Source: an uncultured Gemmataceae bacterium
GTDB taxonomy: Bacteria; Planctomycetota; Planctomycetia; Gemmatales; Gemmataceae
Direction of reading: 5' to 3'
Assembly (NCBI GenBank): GCA_937923405.1
Contig: CALDUY010000017.1
Location: 1-64,000 of the forward strand
Length of the DNA stretch: 64,000 nucleotides
Each line of letters opens with the position of its first letter. The stretch's first letter is position 1. Under the pieces are notes generated by a model. The model saw nothing but the letters and a program-made list of their open reading frames with translations. It had not been told where the DNA came from and made no database searches. A program made the translations under genes and the position numbers. Of the stretch, positions 52,068 to 61,751 are shown one piece after another.

Positions 52068-53777
52068 TTACAGCGCAGACTCGTGATGGCAGGTGCTCAG
52101 CACCTCTTCTAGGGTGGTGATGCCGCGCACGGCCTTGTTGACTCCGTCTTCTAGCAGTGTACGCATGCCCATCAGGCGAGCCTGGCGTCGGATGTTCTGC
52201 GTCGGTTCGCGTTTGAAGGTCATCTCGCGCATGACTCCGGTCATCTTGAGCAACTCGAAGATGCCGAGCCGACCTCGGTAGCCGGTGTGGTTGCAGTGAC
52301 TACATCCGGTGCCGCGCATGAACGTCGCCGTCTTCAGCCGTTCCGGGGTTAGTCCTGCCGCCTTGATCTCGTGAGCCGCCGGCTGATCCGGAGCCTTGCA
52401 CTTGGGGCAGACCACGCGCACCAGACGCTGAGCCATGATCGCGATGACCGAGGAAGCAACGAGGAATGGCTGTACACCGATGTCCACCAGTCGAGTAATG
52501 GCACTGGGCGCGTCGTTGGTGTGCAACGTGCTGAACACCAAGTGGCCGGTCAACGAAGCCTGAATGGCGATTTCCGCCGTCTCGTGGTCGCGGATCTCGC
52601 CGACGAGGATGATGTTTGGGGCTTGTCGCAACATCGCGCGAATGATGCGGGCGAAATCCAGCCCGATCTGGTGTTTCACCTCCACCTGATTCACCCCGGG
52701 CAGATAATACTCGACGGGATCCTCGGCGGTGATGATCTTTCGGTCGGGGCGATTCAGTTCGTTTAATGCTGCGTACAACGTCGTCGTTTTACCCGAGCCA
52801 GTCGGTCCGGTGACCAGGAAAATGCCGTTGGGCCGTTTAATTATCTGTTGGAAGCGGTTGTAGTCGTCCTCGGCGAAACCGAGATCCTTGATCGAAACCT
52901 GGATATTGCCGCGATCGAGAATGCGCATGACGCACGACTGACCGTTGGTTGACGGCAAAAAGCTGACACGCAAATCGTAGTGCTTGCCGTGCAGGTTCAT
53001 CTTGATGCGGCCGTCCTGAGGACGACGCTTCTCGGCGATGTCGATGTTCGACATGATCTTGATACGACTGTTGATAGGGGCCAACAGTCGGCGTGGCGGA
53101 CTGTCCCGTTCGACACACACGCCATCGATGCGGTAGCGAATGCGAATGCGGTCGGCGAACGGTTCGATGTGGATGTCGCTGGCGCGCAGCTGAACTGCTT
53201 CGTGGATGATCAGATTAACCAGTTTGATAACTGGGGCGTCGTTGTCGCCGGTGTCACCGCCGGCCGCCGTTGCTTCCGTTTCGGTGAAGTCGATAGCAGT
53301 ATCGGTGAACTCGGCGAGCATCGAGTCGACCGATTCCGTTTCTGACTGGCCATAGTGGCGGTTGATCGCCTCAATGATCTGCTCTTTGGGAGCGAGAACG
53401 GGAGTGATCTGTTTGTTCAGGATGAACTGGAGCTTTTCCATCGTGGCGACATCGCTGGGATCGGAGAGGATGATCTTGAGAACCGGTCCTTCCTGAGCGA
53501 GCGGCAGTACGACGTTTTCCCGCGCGACGGATTCAGGCACGAGTTCGACGACGGCAGGCGGAATCGTCACGTCGGTTAGATCGATAAACTGAATGCCGTT
53601 GAACTCGGCGATGGCACTAATGACCTGCTCGTTGGAAGCGTAACCGAGTTTGACAAGGGCGTCGGCGAGCTTGGCTCCGGTCTGAGCGGCGACGCCGCGA
53701 GCTTCTTCGAGTTGATCGGGGCTGAGAATCGCCTTCTTAACAAGGAGATCAGTAAAGTCACCACGCGACTTGGCCAT
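52068..53777 (-). CDS. Second GspE/PilB-type secretion ATPase
   Basis: A 569-aa ATPase of the GspE/PilB family, without the Pro-rich extension of its paralogue. An MshEN-like N-terminus (DLLVKKAILSPDQLEEARG) is followed by the catalytic domain. That domain has RASDIHIEPFAD, the Walker A box GPTGSGKT at 324-331, EDPVEYY, ILVGEIRDHET, and a zinc knot (CPKCKAPD ... CSHCNHTG). The ATG at 53777 is used because MAKSRGDFTDLLVKKA is the family start. It probably powers the type II secretion-like branch or a second pilus. It is separated from pilT by 444 bp, so it may be transcribed on its own. Confidence 0.94.
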   Translation of the reverse strand: MAKSRGDFTDLLVKKAILSPDQLEEARGVAAQTGAKLADALVKLGYASNEQVISAIAEFNGIQFIDLTDVTIPPAVVELVPESVARENVVLPLAQEGPVLKIILSDPSDVATMEKLQFILNKQITPVLAPKEQIIEAINRHYGQSETESVDSMLAEFTDTAIDFTETEATAAGGDTGDNDAPVIKLVNLIIHEAVQLRASDIHIEPFADRIRIRYRIDGVCVERDSPPRRLLAPINSRIKIMSNIDIAEKRRPQDGRIKMNLHGKHYDLRVSFLPSTNGQSCVMRILDRGNIQVSIKDLGFAEDDYNRFQQIIKRPNGIFLVTGPTGSGKTTTLYAALNELNRPDRKIITAEDPVEYYLPGVNQVEVKHQIGLDFARIIRAMLRQAPNIILVGEIRDHETAEIAIQASLTGHLVFSTLHTNDAPSAITRLVDIGVQPFLVASSVIAIMAQRLVRVVCPKCKAPDQPAAHEIKAAGLTPERLKTATFMRGTGCSHCNHTGYRGRLGIFELLKMTGVMREMTFKREPTQNIRRQARLMGMRTLLEDGVNKAVRGITTLEEVLSTCHHESAL

Positions 53778-54158
53778 GAGAGAACACCTTGAATCCTGGA
53801 AACGGAGTGGTGGGCAACAAACCAGCCCGAGCCGATACTGGGCGGCGATGGGAGAGCGGAACAACCATTCACACAGGAACCCGAACAGGCCCTGAACTCA
53901 TCTGGAACGGATCTTCCCTCAGAATAAATACCGTCACGGTCGGAATCAAGCAAAAAGACGAAGTTGGGTAGAATAAGCAGCAGTTTGGCTCGTTCCGGTT
54001 ACCCCTGGTGTCGTAGTCCCGAGGTATGAACTTTTCCAGTTTGTCCAGATCTCCACAAAAAAGTCAATTTTTAATCGATTCCAGCCTTGACGCGGCTTTC
54101 TGACCTCGCTATCACGCCGCATTCCTGGGGTTTTGTCATCCTCTCGGAGATGACGGGC
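53778..54158. other. Divergent intergenic region
   Basis: This 381-bp gap lies between the GspE-like gene (minus) and the ELWxxDGT gene (plus). It is relatively AT-rich around 53930-54080. No gene is seen; one candidate plus-strand promoter is listed separately. Confidence 0.5.
54087..54115 (+). promoter_or_regulatory. Candidate promoter of the ELWxxDGT gene
   Basis: TTGACG at 54087-54092 and TATCAC at 54110-54115 are 17 bp apart. This would start transcription about 35-40 bp before the ATG. Matched by eye only. Confidence 0.35.
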
Positions 54159-57100
54159 ATGAAGCCAACTCACCGTGCCAACGTGTTCCGACCGCGGCTG
54201 GAAACGCTGGAGACACGCGCTCTGCTCTCGGTCGTGCCGCCGGCGGAGCTATCCGAAGGTAACGCGGTGAGATGGACCACCTTCGCCGACGATGGTCGAT
54301 CGGCTACTATCCGCGATGACTCGACCTTCGTCATGGTCGGGAATCGTTCGCTGCGGTTCGACACGCAGTCGGCAGCGGCAACCGGCATCCGTTTGCAGGC
54401 CGGTGCCCAACCGTGGAACCTGACGTCGTTCGCGCAGTTCGAGTTCTGGACCTATTCGATCAACACCAACTCGGCAGGCTTCAAGGGAGCTCAGCCGGTC
54501 ATCGTGCTGACCACGACCAGCGGCACCTACCGTTACACGCCCAGGAATCAGGGAGCCTTTCTCCGGCAGGGCTGGGATAAACACCATGTCTCGCTCAGCG
54601 GCGATGCCTTCTGGACGCGGGCAGTGACCGGCTCGCCGAACCTCGCTCAGGTGACCGGCCTGGAGATCCGTCAGGAAACCCACGGAGCCGGCTTCACGAT
54701 CTACTACGATGGCATGAGCTTCACGCGAACCAATCCCACGCCGACGGTTTCCAGCTCTGCCACGGTCGCCAACGCCACCGGTGCTGTTGCCTCCCCACGA
54801 GTGTTGCTCTATGTCTTCGATCCCATCATTGAAGCTCAGGGCAATAAACGACTACGCGAGATCTACGGCTGGATGGATGGCCGAGAGCTGGCCCGACAGA
54901 TGATTCAGGACGTGACCGCCGCCAGTGGGGGAGCCTATCGCCCGCAGATCGTCGAAACGCGCGCCGTCGATCAACATGCCTATTTCACGGATGGCTTCCA
55001 ATACACCGACACCAGCTACGTCTCGGCCCACACTAGCGGAAAGTATCACACTGCTCCGTTCGACTACCAACGGTTCTTGCGCGAACACAACCTCGCGACC
55101 CGCGTGGATCGTGGCGAGATCGACGAAGTCTGGATCGTCGGGCCACCGGGATCGGGACTGTATGAAGTGGTCATGGCCGGTCAGGGAGCGTACTACATGC
55201 GCGGCCCAGCCCAGGCAGCCGGCGAACGAGCCTTTCCCATCATGGGCCTGAACTATGCCCGGTCGGTCGGCGAGGGGCTGCTGGTCTTTGGGCATCGGGT
55301 CGAGGCGACGCTGGCCCACATCTACCGACCGTTGGCCAGCGAGGGCAACAACGCCTGGAGACAGTTCACTCGGTTACACAAGGATTCGCCTGGACAGGGT
55401 GGGGTCGGCACGGCAGACACGCCGGTCAATGGTCGCTGGGGCGGCGACTACAACAATCGCACCGCTGTGCAGAGTACCGCCTACGACTGGGAGAGGTATC
55501 CCGCGTTGAGTGGTACCAAAACCTCGGTTCAGGCCACCGAATGGTCGCCGTCCGGAGCCGACCCGCGCCGGGAATATCTCAATTGGTGGTTCGATCGGTT
55601 GCCGAACTTCGCCGGTCAGGCGGCGGATGGGCGACTGGCCAACTGGTGGCGCTACATCGCCGATCTGGATACCTTCAAGCACAACCTCGACCTGCACGGC
55701 AGCGATGGCTCAGGCAAGGTGTGGGTCACGGGAGTGCAGAACAACGACACAGTGCGCGGCACCATCACGGTTGGCGGCGCTGGGATAATCGATGGCGTGC
55801 TGGGCCGAATCGATCTCTACGTCAACGGACACTATTTCGGCAGCGACAACCTCGCTCCGTTCACCTTTCAGATCGACACCTCGAAACTGGCGGGAGGTCG
55901 GCACACACTCCAGGTGCGCGGGATCGATGCTCGAACCAATCGCGAACTGCGATCTGAGCTGGTGACGATCCAGGTAGCCTCGACGAACAACCCACCCACT
56001 TTGGCGACAATTCCGACCCAGTATGTTGCTGAAGGCGCGACCTTGACCTTCCGGGCGGTCGGCAGTGATCCGGACGTCGGGCAGAAGTTGACCTACTCGC
56101 TGGTGGGCAACGTGCCTTCTGGCGCGCGGATCGATCCCGACACAGGCGTGTTCACCTGGTCGCCGACCGATGGCCCGTCACAAAGCACCTCGGTTCAGGT
56201 GCGCATCACCGATCCGATGGGAGCCAGTGCCACCCAGACGGTGAGCATTATTGTTCGTAACGAAGCACCGACGGCTCGCTTCGTCAGCAGTGGCACCTAT
56301 GCCGTGGGCCGACCGATCACCTTCTCGTTCCTGGACGCCACCGATGCTTCTCCGGTGGATCGGGCCGCCGGCTTCCGTTACAGCTTCGACTTCAACAACA
56401 ACGGCACGTTCACCGATGCCGGCGAGGTGGCCAACAGCACCAGTTCCAGCCGAACCTTTACCTTCAACGCGCCGGGCACCTATACGGTGCGGGGACGTAT
56501 CGAGGACAAGGATGGTGGCGGTCGCGACTATCGCACCACGGTGACGATCGGCGGCAGTGCGGGACGGGTGATCGATCTAGTTCCCGGTCCAGGCAATAGT
56601 GCCCCGACCCAGCTGCTGGCCATCGGCAAGACGTTGTACTTCGTCGCCACCACTCCCAGCACCGGCGAAGAGTTGTTCAAGACAGATGGGACGGCGGCAG
56701 GTACGGTGCTGGTTCGCGACATCATGCCGGGACCGGGCGGCTCTCTGCCGCGCAACCTGACTAACGTCAACGGCATCCTGTACTTCACGGCGCAGGATCC
56801 GTCCGGTGGAGTCGAACTGTGGCGGAGCGACGGCACAGCGGCTGGCACCCGTCGCGTCAAGGACATCAACCCAGGCACGGCGTCGAGTTGGCCCAGCAAG
56901 CTGACCAACCACAACGGCACGCTGTACTTCACGGCCTACACGCCCGAGAATGGCGTCGAATTGTGGAAGAGCGATGGCACCGAGGCCGGCACCGTCATGG
57001 TAGTCGATCTGATTCCCGGCCCAGGCAGCAGCGCCCCGGATCAGCTCACCTCGTTTGGCAGTAACCTCGCCTTTGTCGGAGCCAGAAGCGACACCGGTTC

Positions 57101-57845
57101 GGAACTGTTTCTCACCAACGGCACGGCAGCGGGTACGGTGTTAGTGCGCGACATCAATCCGGGGCGGAGTTCGTCGTTCATCTCCGGCATGGTCAACGCC
57201 AACGGCACGCTCTTCTTCAGTGCCTATACGCCGACCCACGGTCAGGAGTTGTGGAAGAGCAACGGCACCAGCGCCGGCACCATGCTAGTGCGCGACATCG
57301 CGCCGGGCATCGACAGCAGTTCGCCCACAGGGTTGGTGGCGGTCGGCTCGCGAGTGTACTTCTCGGCCAACGACATGATTACTGGCAACGAGCCGTGGGT
57401 GTCGGATGGCACCGCCGCCGGCACACGCATGCTGCTGGACCTCATGCCGGGCCTTGGCTCTAGCTCGCCGACTCAGTTCACCGTTTTCAACGGCGTGGTC
57501 TACTTCGCCGCTACCCAGAGTTCAACCGGTATCGAGTTGTGGCGAACCGATGGCACCACAGCGGGAACGCGCTTGGTGATCGACATTCAACCGGGCACGG
57601 CTTCCAGTTCTCCCGAGGCAATCGTCGTCAGTGGCGGGGCCTTGTGGTTCACCGCCTGGACATCGGGCCGCGGCGTCGAGGTGTGGACGTCGGACGGCAC
57701 CGCCGCTGGCACTAAATCGTTCTCGACGCTCTATCCCGGAGTTCGTCCGACCTGGCCTTCGTCGCTGGTGGACATGGGCGGTACGCTCTTCTTCGTCGCC
57801 TTCGAGCAGGGCTTCGGCTACGAGTTGTGGAGCAACCATCGCTGA
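54159..57845 (+). CDS. Large surface protein with ELWxxDGT repeats and Ig-like domains
   Basis: A 1228-aa protein. GGAG lies 9 nt before the ATG at 54159. The N-terminus carries RLETLETRALLS, the planctomycete LExLExR surface motif. A beta-sandwich carbohydrate-binding-like region follows (about residues 35-190), then an unassigned domain of about 300 residues (RVLLYVFDPIIEAQGNKRL...). Next come an Ig-like domain (GRIDLYVNGHYFGSDN), a cadherin-like putative Ig domain (NNPPTLATIPTQYVAEGA), and a PKD domain (FDFNNNGTFTDAGEV). The C-terminal third has eight full ELWxxDGTxxGT units of about 45-50 aa and a ninth truncated at ELWSNHR, probably propeller blades. It is likely cell-surface or extracellular. 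Confidence 0.9.
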   Translation: MKPTHRANVFRPRLETLETRALLSVVPPAELSEGNAVRWTTFADDGRSATIRDDSTFVMVGNRSLRFDTQSAAATGIRLQAGAQPWNLTSFAQFEFWTYSINTNSAGFKGAQPVIVLTTTSGTYRYTPRNQGAFLRQGWDKHHVSLSGDAFWTRAVTGSPNLAQVTGLEIRQETHGAGFTIYYDGMSFTRTNPTPTVSSSATVANATGAVASPRVLLYVFDPIIEAQGNKRLREIYGWMDGRELARQMIQDVTAASGGAYRPQIVETRAVDQHAYFTDGFQYTDTSYVSAHTSGKYHTAPFDYQRFLREHNLATRVDRGEIDEVWIVGPPGSGLYEVVMAGQGAYYMRGPAQAAGERAFPIMGLNYARSVGEGLLVFGHRVEATLAHIYRPLASEGNNAWRQFTRLHKDSPGQGGVGTADTPVNGRWGGDYNNRTAVQSTAYDWERYPALSGTKTSVQATEWSPSGADPRREYLNWWFDRLPNFAGQAADGRLANWWRYIADLDTFKHNLDLHGSDGSGKVWVTGVQNNDTVRGTITVGGAGIIDGVLGRIDLYVNGHYFGSDNLAPFTFQIDTSKLAGGRHTLQVRGIDARTNRELRSELVTIQVASTNNPPTLATIPTQYVAEGATLTFRAVGSDPDVGQKLTYSLVGNVPSGARIDPDTGVFTWSPTDGPSQSTSVQVRITDPMGASATQTVSIIVRNEAPTARFVSSGTYAVGRPITFSFLDATDASPVDRAAGFRYSFDFNNNGTFTDAGEVANSTSSSRTFTFNAPGTYTVRGRIEDKDGGGRDYRTTVTIGGSAGRVIDLVPGPGNSAPTQLLAIGKTLYFVATTPSTGEELFKTDGTAAGTVLVRDIMPGPGGSLPRNLTNVNGILYFTAQDPSGGVELWRSDGTAAGTRRVKDINPGTASSWPSKLTNHNGTLYFTAYTPENGVELWKSDGTEAGTVMVVDLIPGPGSSAPDQLTSFGSNLAFVGARSDTGSELFLTNGTAAGTVLVRDINPGRSSSFISGMVNANGTLFFSAYTPTHGQELWKSNGTSAGTMLVRDIAPGIDSSSPTGLVAVGSRVYFSANDMITGNEPWVSDGTAAGTRMLLDLMPGLGSSSPTQFTVFNGVVYFAATQSSTGIELWRTDGTTAGTRLVIDIQPGTASSSPEAIVVSGGALWFTAWTSGRGVEVWTSDGTAAGTKSFSTLYPGVRPTWPSSLVDMGGTLFFVAFEQGFGYELWSNHR

Positions 57846-57922
57846 GCGAGCATTCTCTGCGTCGGGTTCCCTATACTAGCTGAGAGTATTAGCGCCCGGG
57901 AGCCTTGACGTCAGGTGAACTC

Positions 57923-59722
57923 ATGCTGCGCATCGTGGGGGGATGGCTCGTGTTGGGTCTGGTGGGGTCGCTGGGACTGGCCCAGGATCCTTCGGTGGAT
58001 CGGCAGACCCAGATCGAACGGCAGCTGCGCGAGTTGGAAAAGCAGATCGAACAAGTCCGCGAACTGAAGTTCAAGTCTCCGGTCGTCGCCAAGGTGATCG
58101 CTCGCCCTGCCGAGGGGGCCGAAGGCGTCCAGGCTTACTACGATCCCAAACAGAAGACCATCTTTCTCTACGACGACATCAAAGACAACTACCAGAAAGG
58201 CGTGCTGATCCATGAGATGGTTCACGCTCTGCAGGATCAGCACTTCGGGCTATCCAAGCTGCACGCGAATACCTTCGACAGCGACCGAGAGCTAGCCCTG
58301 GCCGCCTTGATCGAGGGCGACGCTCAGTTGACCATGATCGAACTGCTGAAAAAAGAGCAGCCCCACGTCGAGAAGATGCTACTGACGGATCTGACCAAGG
58401 CGAAGAACCTACAACGAGCGTTTCTGTATGGAGTCGGCACCCGCTTCGTGGCCGAGATCAAGAAGAAAGGTGGCTGGAAAGCCGTCGATTCGCGCTATCG
58501 CTTCACGCCGACTTCGACGGCGACCATCCTGCATCCCAACGAACGCCTCACTCCGATGCAACTGGGACCGGGCAAGCAGGTGGGCGAGTTCGGGCTGATC
58601 CAGCTGTTGCACGCCGCCGAGATGACCCGGGCACGGTCGGTCTCCGCTGCGTCGGGCTGGCGGGGCGATCGCCGAGTCGAGGACGAACACGGCTCGCGCT
58701 GGGTGGTTGTCTTTGACCAGGCCGACCAGGCGAAGCGATTCTTTTCCGCTTTGTGCGATTTACGAGCTACAGAATATCCTAAAAAGCGGCCACTCACTGC
58801 CACCACGACGGAGTGGCTCCTCACCGACGAGGCGGGCGGCAAGCACGGCATCCTGCTCCGCGACAAGCGTGTCTGGGAAGTCGTCGCTAAGCATGAAGCT
58901 GGTTATCGCGAGCTGCTCGACCAGCTCGAAGGTCCGCCACGCTTGACGGTCTATTCCACCCAAGAAAAGAAGTTTCTCACTTTTGGCGAGTTTTTAGATC
59001 GCTTAATGGGTGTAGACCTCATTTGTGTCGGGGAGTCGCACGATAGTGAGTTGCATCATCAGGTTCAGCTGATGATCCTCAAGGGACTGTTCGCCCGGGA
59101 CGAACGGCTCGGCGTCGGCATGGAGATGTTCCAACGGCCCTTTCAGAAGATTCTCGATCGCTACCTCGCCGGCGCGATCAACGAGGAAACGTTTCTCGAA
59201 GACACCGAATACAAGAAACGCTGGGGCTACGACTGGGCCTTGTATCGTCCCATCGTCGAGTTCTGTCGCCGCAATCAGATCCCATTGGCGGCGTTGAACC
59301 TCTCCGACGAGTTGCGCGCTCGCTTGCGCAAGAGCGGCTACGACAAACTCAGCGACGAGGACAAGAAACTATTGGGGCCGATCGATTTCCAGGTCAAGGC
59401 GCACCGCGATCATTGGTTCGACCAACTGGGTTCGATGCACGGCCACGGCGAAATGACTCCGCAGGCCAAAGAGCAGTTCTACCAGGTGATGACCGCTTGG
59501 GACGAGTACATGGCCGATAGTGCCGCTCGCTTCCAGCAGGAGCGCAAGCTCCGTCGATTGGTGGTGTTGGCGGGCAGCGGCCACATCGAGCACGGCTTTG
59601 GCATACCGGATCGAGCTGCCAAGCGCACTGGAGGCAAGGTCGCGACGGTGACCATCCAGTACGCTCAGGGCGACAAGCCGCCGAGCAAGCCCTTGGCCGA
59701 TTTCATCGTTCTCGCTAAATAG
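57923..59722 (+). CDS. HExxH metallopeptidase-like / ChaN-like fusion protein
   Basis: A 599-aa exported protein. The ATG at 57923 has AGGTG upstream and begins a signal peptide ending GLGLAQ; a TTG at 57905 is less likely. Residues 25-50 are a short coiled coil. HEMVH at 97-101 with a downstream Glu in ALIEGDAQ (about 134) fits a gluzincin-like zinc site. From about residue 345 the sequence is a ChaN-like domain (PF04187, Cofac_haem_bdg): DLICVGESHDSELHHQ, FQRPFQKILDRYLAG, and LAGSGHIEHGFGIP. ChaN binds haem in Campylobacter. A combined protease and haem or metal-binding role is inferred from architecture only. Confidence 0.82.
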   Translation: MLRIVGGWLVLGLVGSLGLAQDPSVDRQTQIERQLRELEKQIEQVRELKFKSPVVAKVIARPAEGAEGVQAYYDPKQKTIFLYDDIKDNYQKGVLIHEMVHALQDQHFGLSKLHANTFDSDRELALAALIEGDAQLTMIELLKKEQPHVEKMLLTDLTKAKNLQRAFLYGVGTRFVAEIKKKGGWKAVDSRYRFTPTSTATILHPNERLTPMQLGPGKQVGEFGLIQLLHAAEMTRARSVSAASGWRGDRRVEDEHGSRWVVVFDQADQAKRFFSALCDLRATEYPKKRPLTATTTEWLLTDEAGGKHGILLRDKRVWEVVAKHEAGYRELLDQLEGPPRLTVYSTQEKKFLTFGEFLDRLMGVDLICVGESHDSELHHQVQLMILKGLFARDERLGVGMEMFQRPFQKILDRYLAGAINEETFLEDTEYKKRWGYDWALYRPIVEFCRRNQIPLAALNLSDELRARLRKSGYDKLSDEDKKLLGPIDFQVKAHRDHWFDQLGSMHGHGEMTPQAKEQFYQVMTAWDEYMADSAARFQQERKLRRLVVLAGSGHIEHGFGIPDRAAKRTGGKVATVTIQYAQGDKPPSKPLADFIVLAK

Positions 59723-59898
59723 AATAACTGTGCCGAATGCGTCGCTGGTAGGCCCCTGCCAGATGAGGCGCAACGCTTCAGCTTTGCCTGGGTTGTCGGC
59801 TTTGGAGCGACAACTTCGGCTCGACCGCGCGCCTGCGACTGCTGGACGTTGTAGAATGAAAGTCGATAATGATCCTGGGCGCTCGCGGAGGGGAGCTA

Positions 59899-60117
59899 AT
59901 GCGACGACTCTTGCTTGCCGGCTGGTGTTGTCTGGCTGGTTGTCAGGGAGTGGTCGGACCGGCCCAACGTGCCTGCATCGTGGATCCGATCGACGACCCG
60001 CGCTTATCGATCCGCGAACAGAAAGAGCGCGAACGCGATCGCCTCGCGTTGCCGCAGGCCGATAAATCCTACGGACCGCGAACCTACTCGGACAACCCAG
60101 CGCTGAAAGGCCCCTGA
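59899..60117 (+). CDS. Small lipoprotein
   Basis: A 72-aa protein. The signal RRLLLAGWCCLAGCQG ends in a lipobox (LAGC), so lipid attachment at the Cys is expected. The mature part is short, charged and Pro-containing (REQKERERDRLALPQADKSYG), with no known domain. A GGAGGGGAG site directly precedes the ATG at 59899, which favours it over the upstream codon at 59869. It lies 34 bp before a second lipoprotein gene. Confidence 0.72.
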   Translation: MRRLLLAGWCCLAGCQGVVGPAQRACIVDPIDDPRLSIREQKERERDRLALPQADKSYGPRTYSDNPALKGP

Positions 60118-60151
60118 AGGGCATCCTCCATCAACAGGAGGTGCGACGAAG

Positions 60152-60574
60152 ATGAGGAACGTGATTTGCGCAGCGTTGTTGCTCGTCCTGGCCTCTTGTC
60201 AGGGCGGTCCGGATTCGCGCCCTATTGCTCCGCCCGCTCCGTTACCAGAGAAGGTGCAAATACTACCCTACGGCCAACTACTCGAACGGGCTCGTGCGCT
60301 AGCCAGTTCGGCCAACGAAGCCTTCTACCGCGACAACTGGGACACGCTCGAAGAGGCTGCCTCAGGACTGGAGCAGGTGGCGCTCTATCTAGTCAAGGCC
60401 GACGATGTGCCGTTACGTCATCAGGACACGATCAAGACTACCAGCGCCGACCTGGGCAAAGCGGCCAAGGAGCTACGGGCGGCAGCGGTCGCTAAGGACG
60501 TCAACAAAACCACTGCAGCGATGACCAAAGTGCAGCGGGTCGTTCGTGAGATGCGGATCGGCGGCGGCATGTGA
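60152..60574 (+). CDS. Helical lipoprotein
   Basis: A 140-aa protein with a lipoprotein signal (ICAALLLVLASCQGG; lipobox LASC). The mature domain is predicted helical by composition (LLERARALASSANEAFYRDNW, LGKAAKELRAAAVAKDVNKT), resembling small four-helix periplasmic proteins. No metal ligands stand out. It has an AGGAGG site before the start. It follows the small lipoprotein gene and converges on yidD with a 4-bp gap. Confidence 0.78.
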   Translation: MRNVICAALLLVLASCQGGPDSRPIAPPAPLPEKVQILPYGQLLERARALASSANEAFYRDNWDTLEEAASGLEQVALYLVKADDVPLRHQDTIKTTSADLGKAAKELRAAAVAKDVNKTTAAMTKVQRVVREMRIGGGM

Positions 60575-60578
60575 ACAG

Positions 60579-60821
60579 TCATGGCGGATCCCAGCCGCCC
60601 GCGCTCCAGGGATGACAGCGACAGATGCGCCAGATGCCCCGAACTGCTCCGCGAATGGGGCCATGCTTCTGAATGGCTCCGATCATGTATTCGCTACAGC
60701 TCGGCTCAAAGCGACAAAGCGGAGGCAAAATCGGCCTGATACAGAACTGATAGGTGCGCACCGCGGCGATCAACAGCAGTGACAAGGTCCAGCCGATCGG
60801 AGTCCAGACACGACCGATCAT
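60579..60821 (-). CDS. yidD: Membrane protein insertion efficiency factor YidD
   Basis: An 80-aa protein. It has an N-terminal membrane-associated helix ([16 protein letters not shown]) and the YidD signature [33 protein letters not shown]...[17 protein letters not shown]. The conserved [10 protein letters not shown] and the final GGWDPP are intact. In other bacteria it aids the membrane insertase YidC. Its ATG overlaps the rnpA stop by 4 bp, the usual linkage. Confidence 0.95.
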   Translation of the reverse strand: MIGRVWTPIGWTLSLLLIAAVRTYQFCIRPILPPLCRFEPSCSEYMIGAIQKHGPIRGAVRGIWRICRCHPWSAGGWDPP

Positions 60822-61228
60822 GTCGGCGGCTCCTGGGGCTGGGACAGTGCGGGGGGATGCTGGGCCAGCTTTCGCGCCACGGCAGGGACCAGTTGCTTTA
60901 ATGATTGGCGGACCTGTTCCAGCGTCGGTTCTTCACAGCGGCGCGGAATCAGCACTAGATCGAGACCTATGGGAAGCTGGGCACGACTGAGCCGGAACGC
61001 CTCACGATAGAGCCGCCGTAGGCGGTTACGCTGTACCGCCGAGCCGACTTTGCGCGACACCGACAACCCGATGCGACAGTGTGGCAAACCGTTCTCCAGC
61101 CCATAGATGATGAGCCAGTGATCGCTGACCGACCGCCGCCGCTCGTAGACACGACGAAAGTCCTCGGGCCGTCGCAGATGTTCTTCTCGACGGAAGCGGA
61201 ACGATTCGGCTTGCGGGGGATCACTCAT
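60818..61228 (-). CDS. rnpA: Ribonuclease P protein component
   Basis: A 136-aa basic protein that assists the RNase P RNA in maturing tRNA 5' ends. The sequence shows [23 protein letters not shown], the phenylalanine-centred opening, and [27 protein letters not shown], the RNR motif that binds RNA. It has a Pro-rich C-terminal extension. rpmH, which normally precedes rnpA, is not upstream here; a 149-aa gene of unknown function takes that place, 10 bp away. Confidence 0.95.
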   Translation of the reverse strand: MSDPPQAESFRFRREEHLRRPEDFRRVYERRRSVSDHWLIIYGLENGLPHCRIGLSVSRKVGSAVQRNRLRRLYREAFRLSRAQLPIGLDLVLIPRRCEEPTLEQVRQSLKQLVPAVARKLAQHPPALSQPQEPPT

Positions 61229-61238
61229 GGCAGGGCCA

Positions 61239-61688
61239 TCAGGAGAATTTCACCACTTCGCCGGTGATTTCCAATCCAAACCCATCGAGGTCAATGTCCT
61301 CGGTTTTCTCCATCTCGCCGACCCCGCCCCGTTCCAGCCCCAGGCGAAGGAATCCCCACAGAGAGGCTGCTTCGCCGTTATGGTCATAGCCGGCATCGTC
61401 GGTGTCCCCTTCGATCAGCCAGCGCCAGGTGCGTTTTTCACTGCCGGCCTCGGCATCCTCCTGCCAGCCCTTGAGCACCCGAGAGACGGCTTGCAGCGCG
61501 ATTCGGCACGTTTTCGGATCGAGAATGGTCACTCGCCGTTCATCAGGACCGTCCTCGAATTCGGTGCGTGGCAACTGTCGCATCGCTTCAAACAGACGAT
61601 GCTCCAAATTGGTAGCTCGCCATGGCGACCACAGATGAAACACAACTCGGGGAGTCTCAAACGATAGGCCGTAAAAATCGAACCGCAT
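61239..61688 (-). CDS. Protein of unknown function upstream of rnpA
   Basis: A 149-aa acidic protein. It opens MRFDFYGLSFETPRVVFHLWSPWRATNLEHRLFEAMRQLP and has a later block CRIALQAVSRVLKGWQEDAEAGSEKRTWRWLIEGDTDD. No signal peptide or membrane segment is seen, so it is probably cytosolic. I do not recognise the family. Its 10-bp distance from rnpA implies cotranscription with rnpA and yidD. Confidence 0.78.
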   Translation of the reverse strand: MRFDFYGLSFETPRVVFHLWSPWRATNLEHRLFEAMRQLPRTEFEDGPDERRVTILDPKTCRIALQAVSRVLKGWQEDAEAGSEKRTWRWLIEGDTDDAGYDHNGEAASLWGFLRLGLERGGVGEMEKTEDIDLDGFGLEITGEVVKFS

Positions 61689-61751
61689 GGCAACGTCCCT
61701 CGCTCGGGACAGAAAGGAAAATCAACTACGCAACCTATTCTAGCGGGGTGG

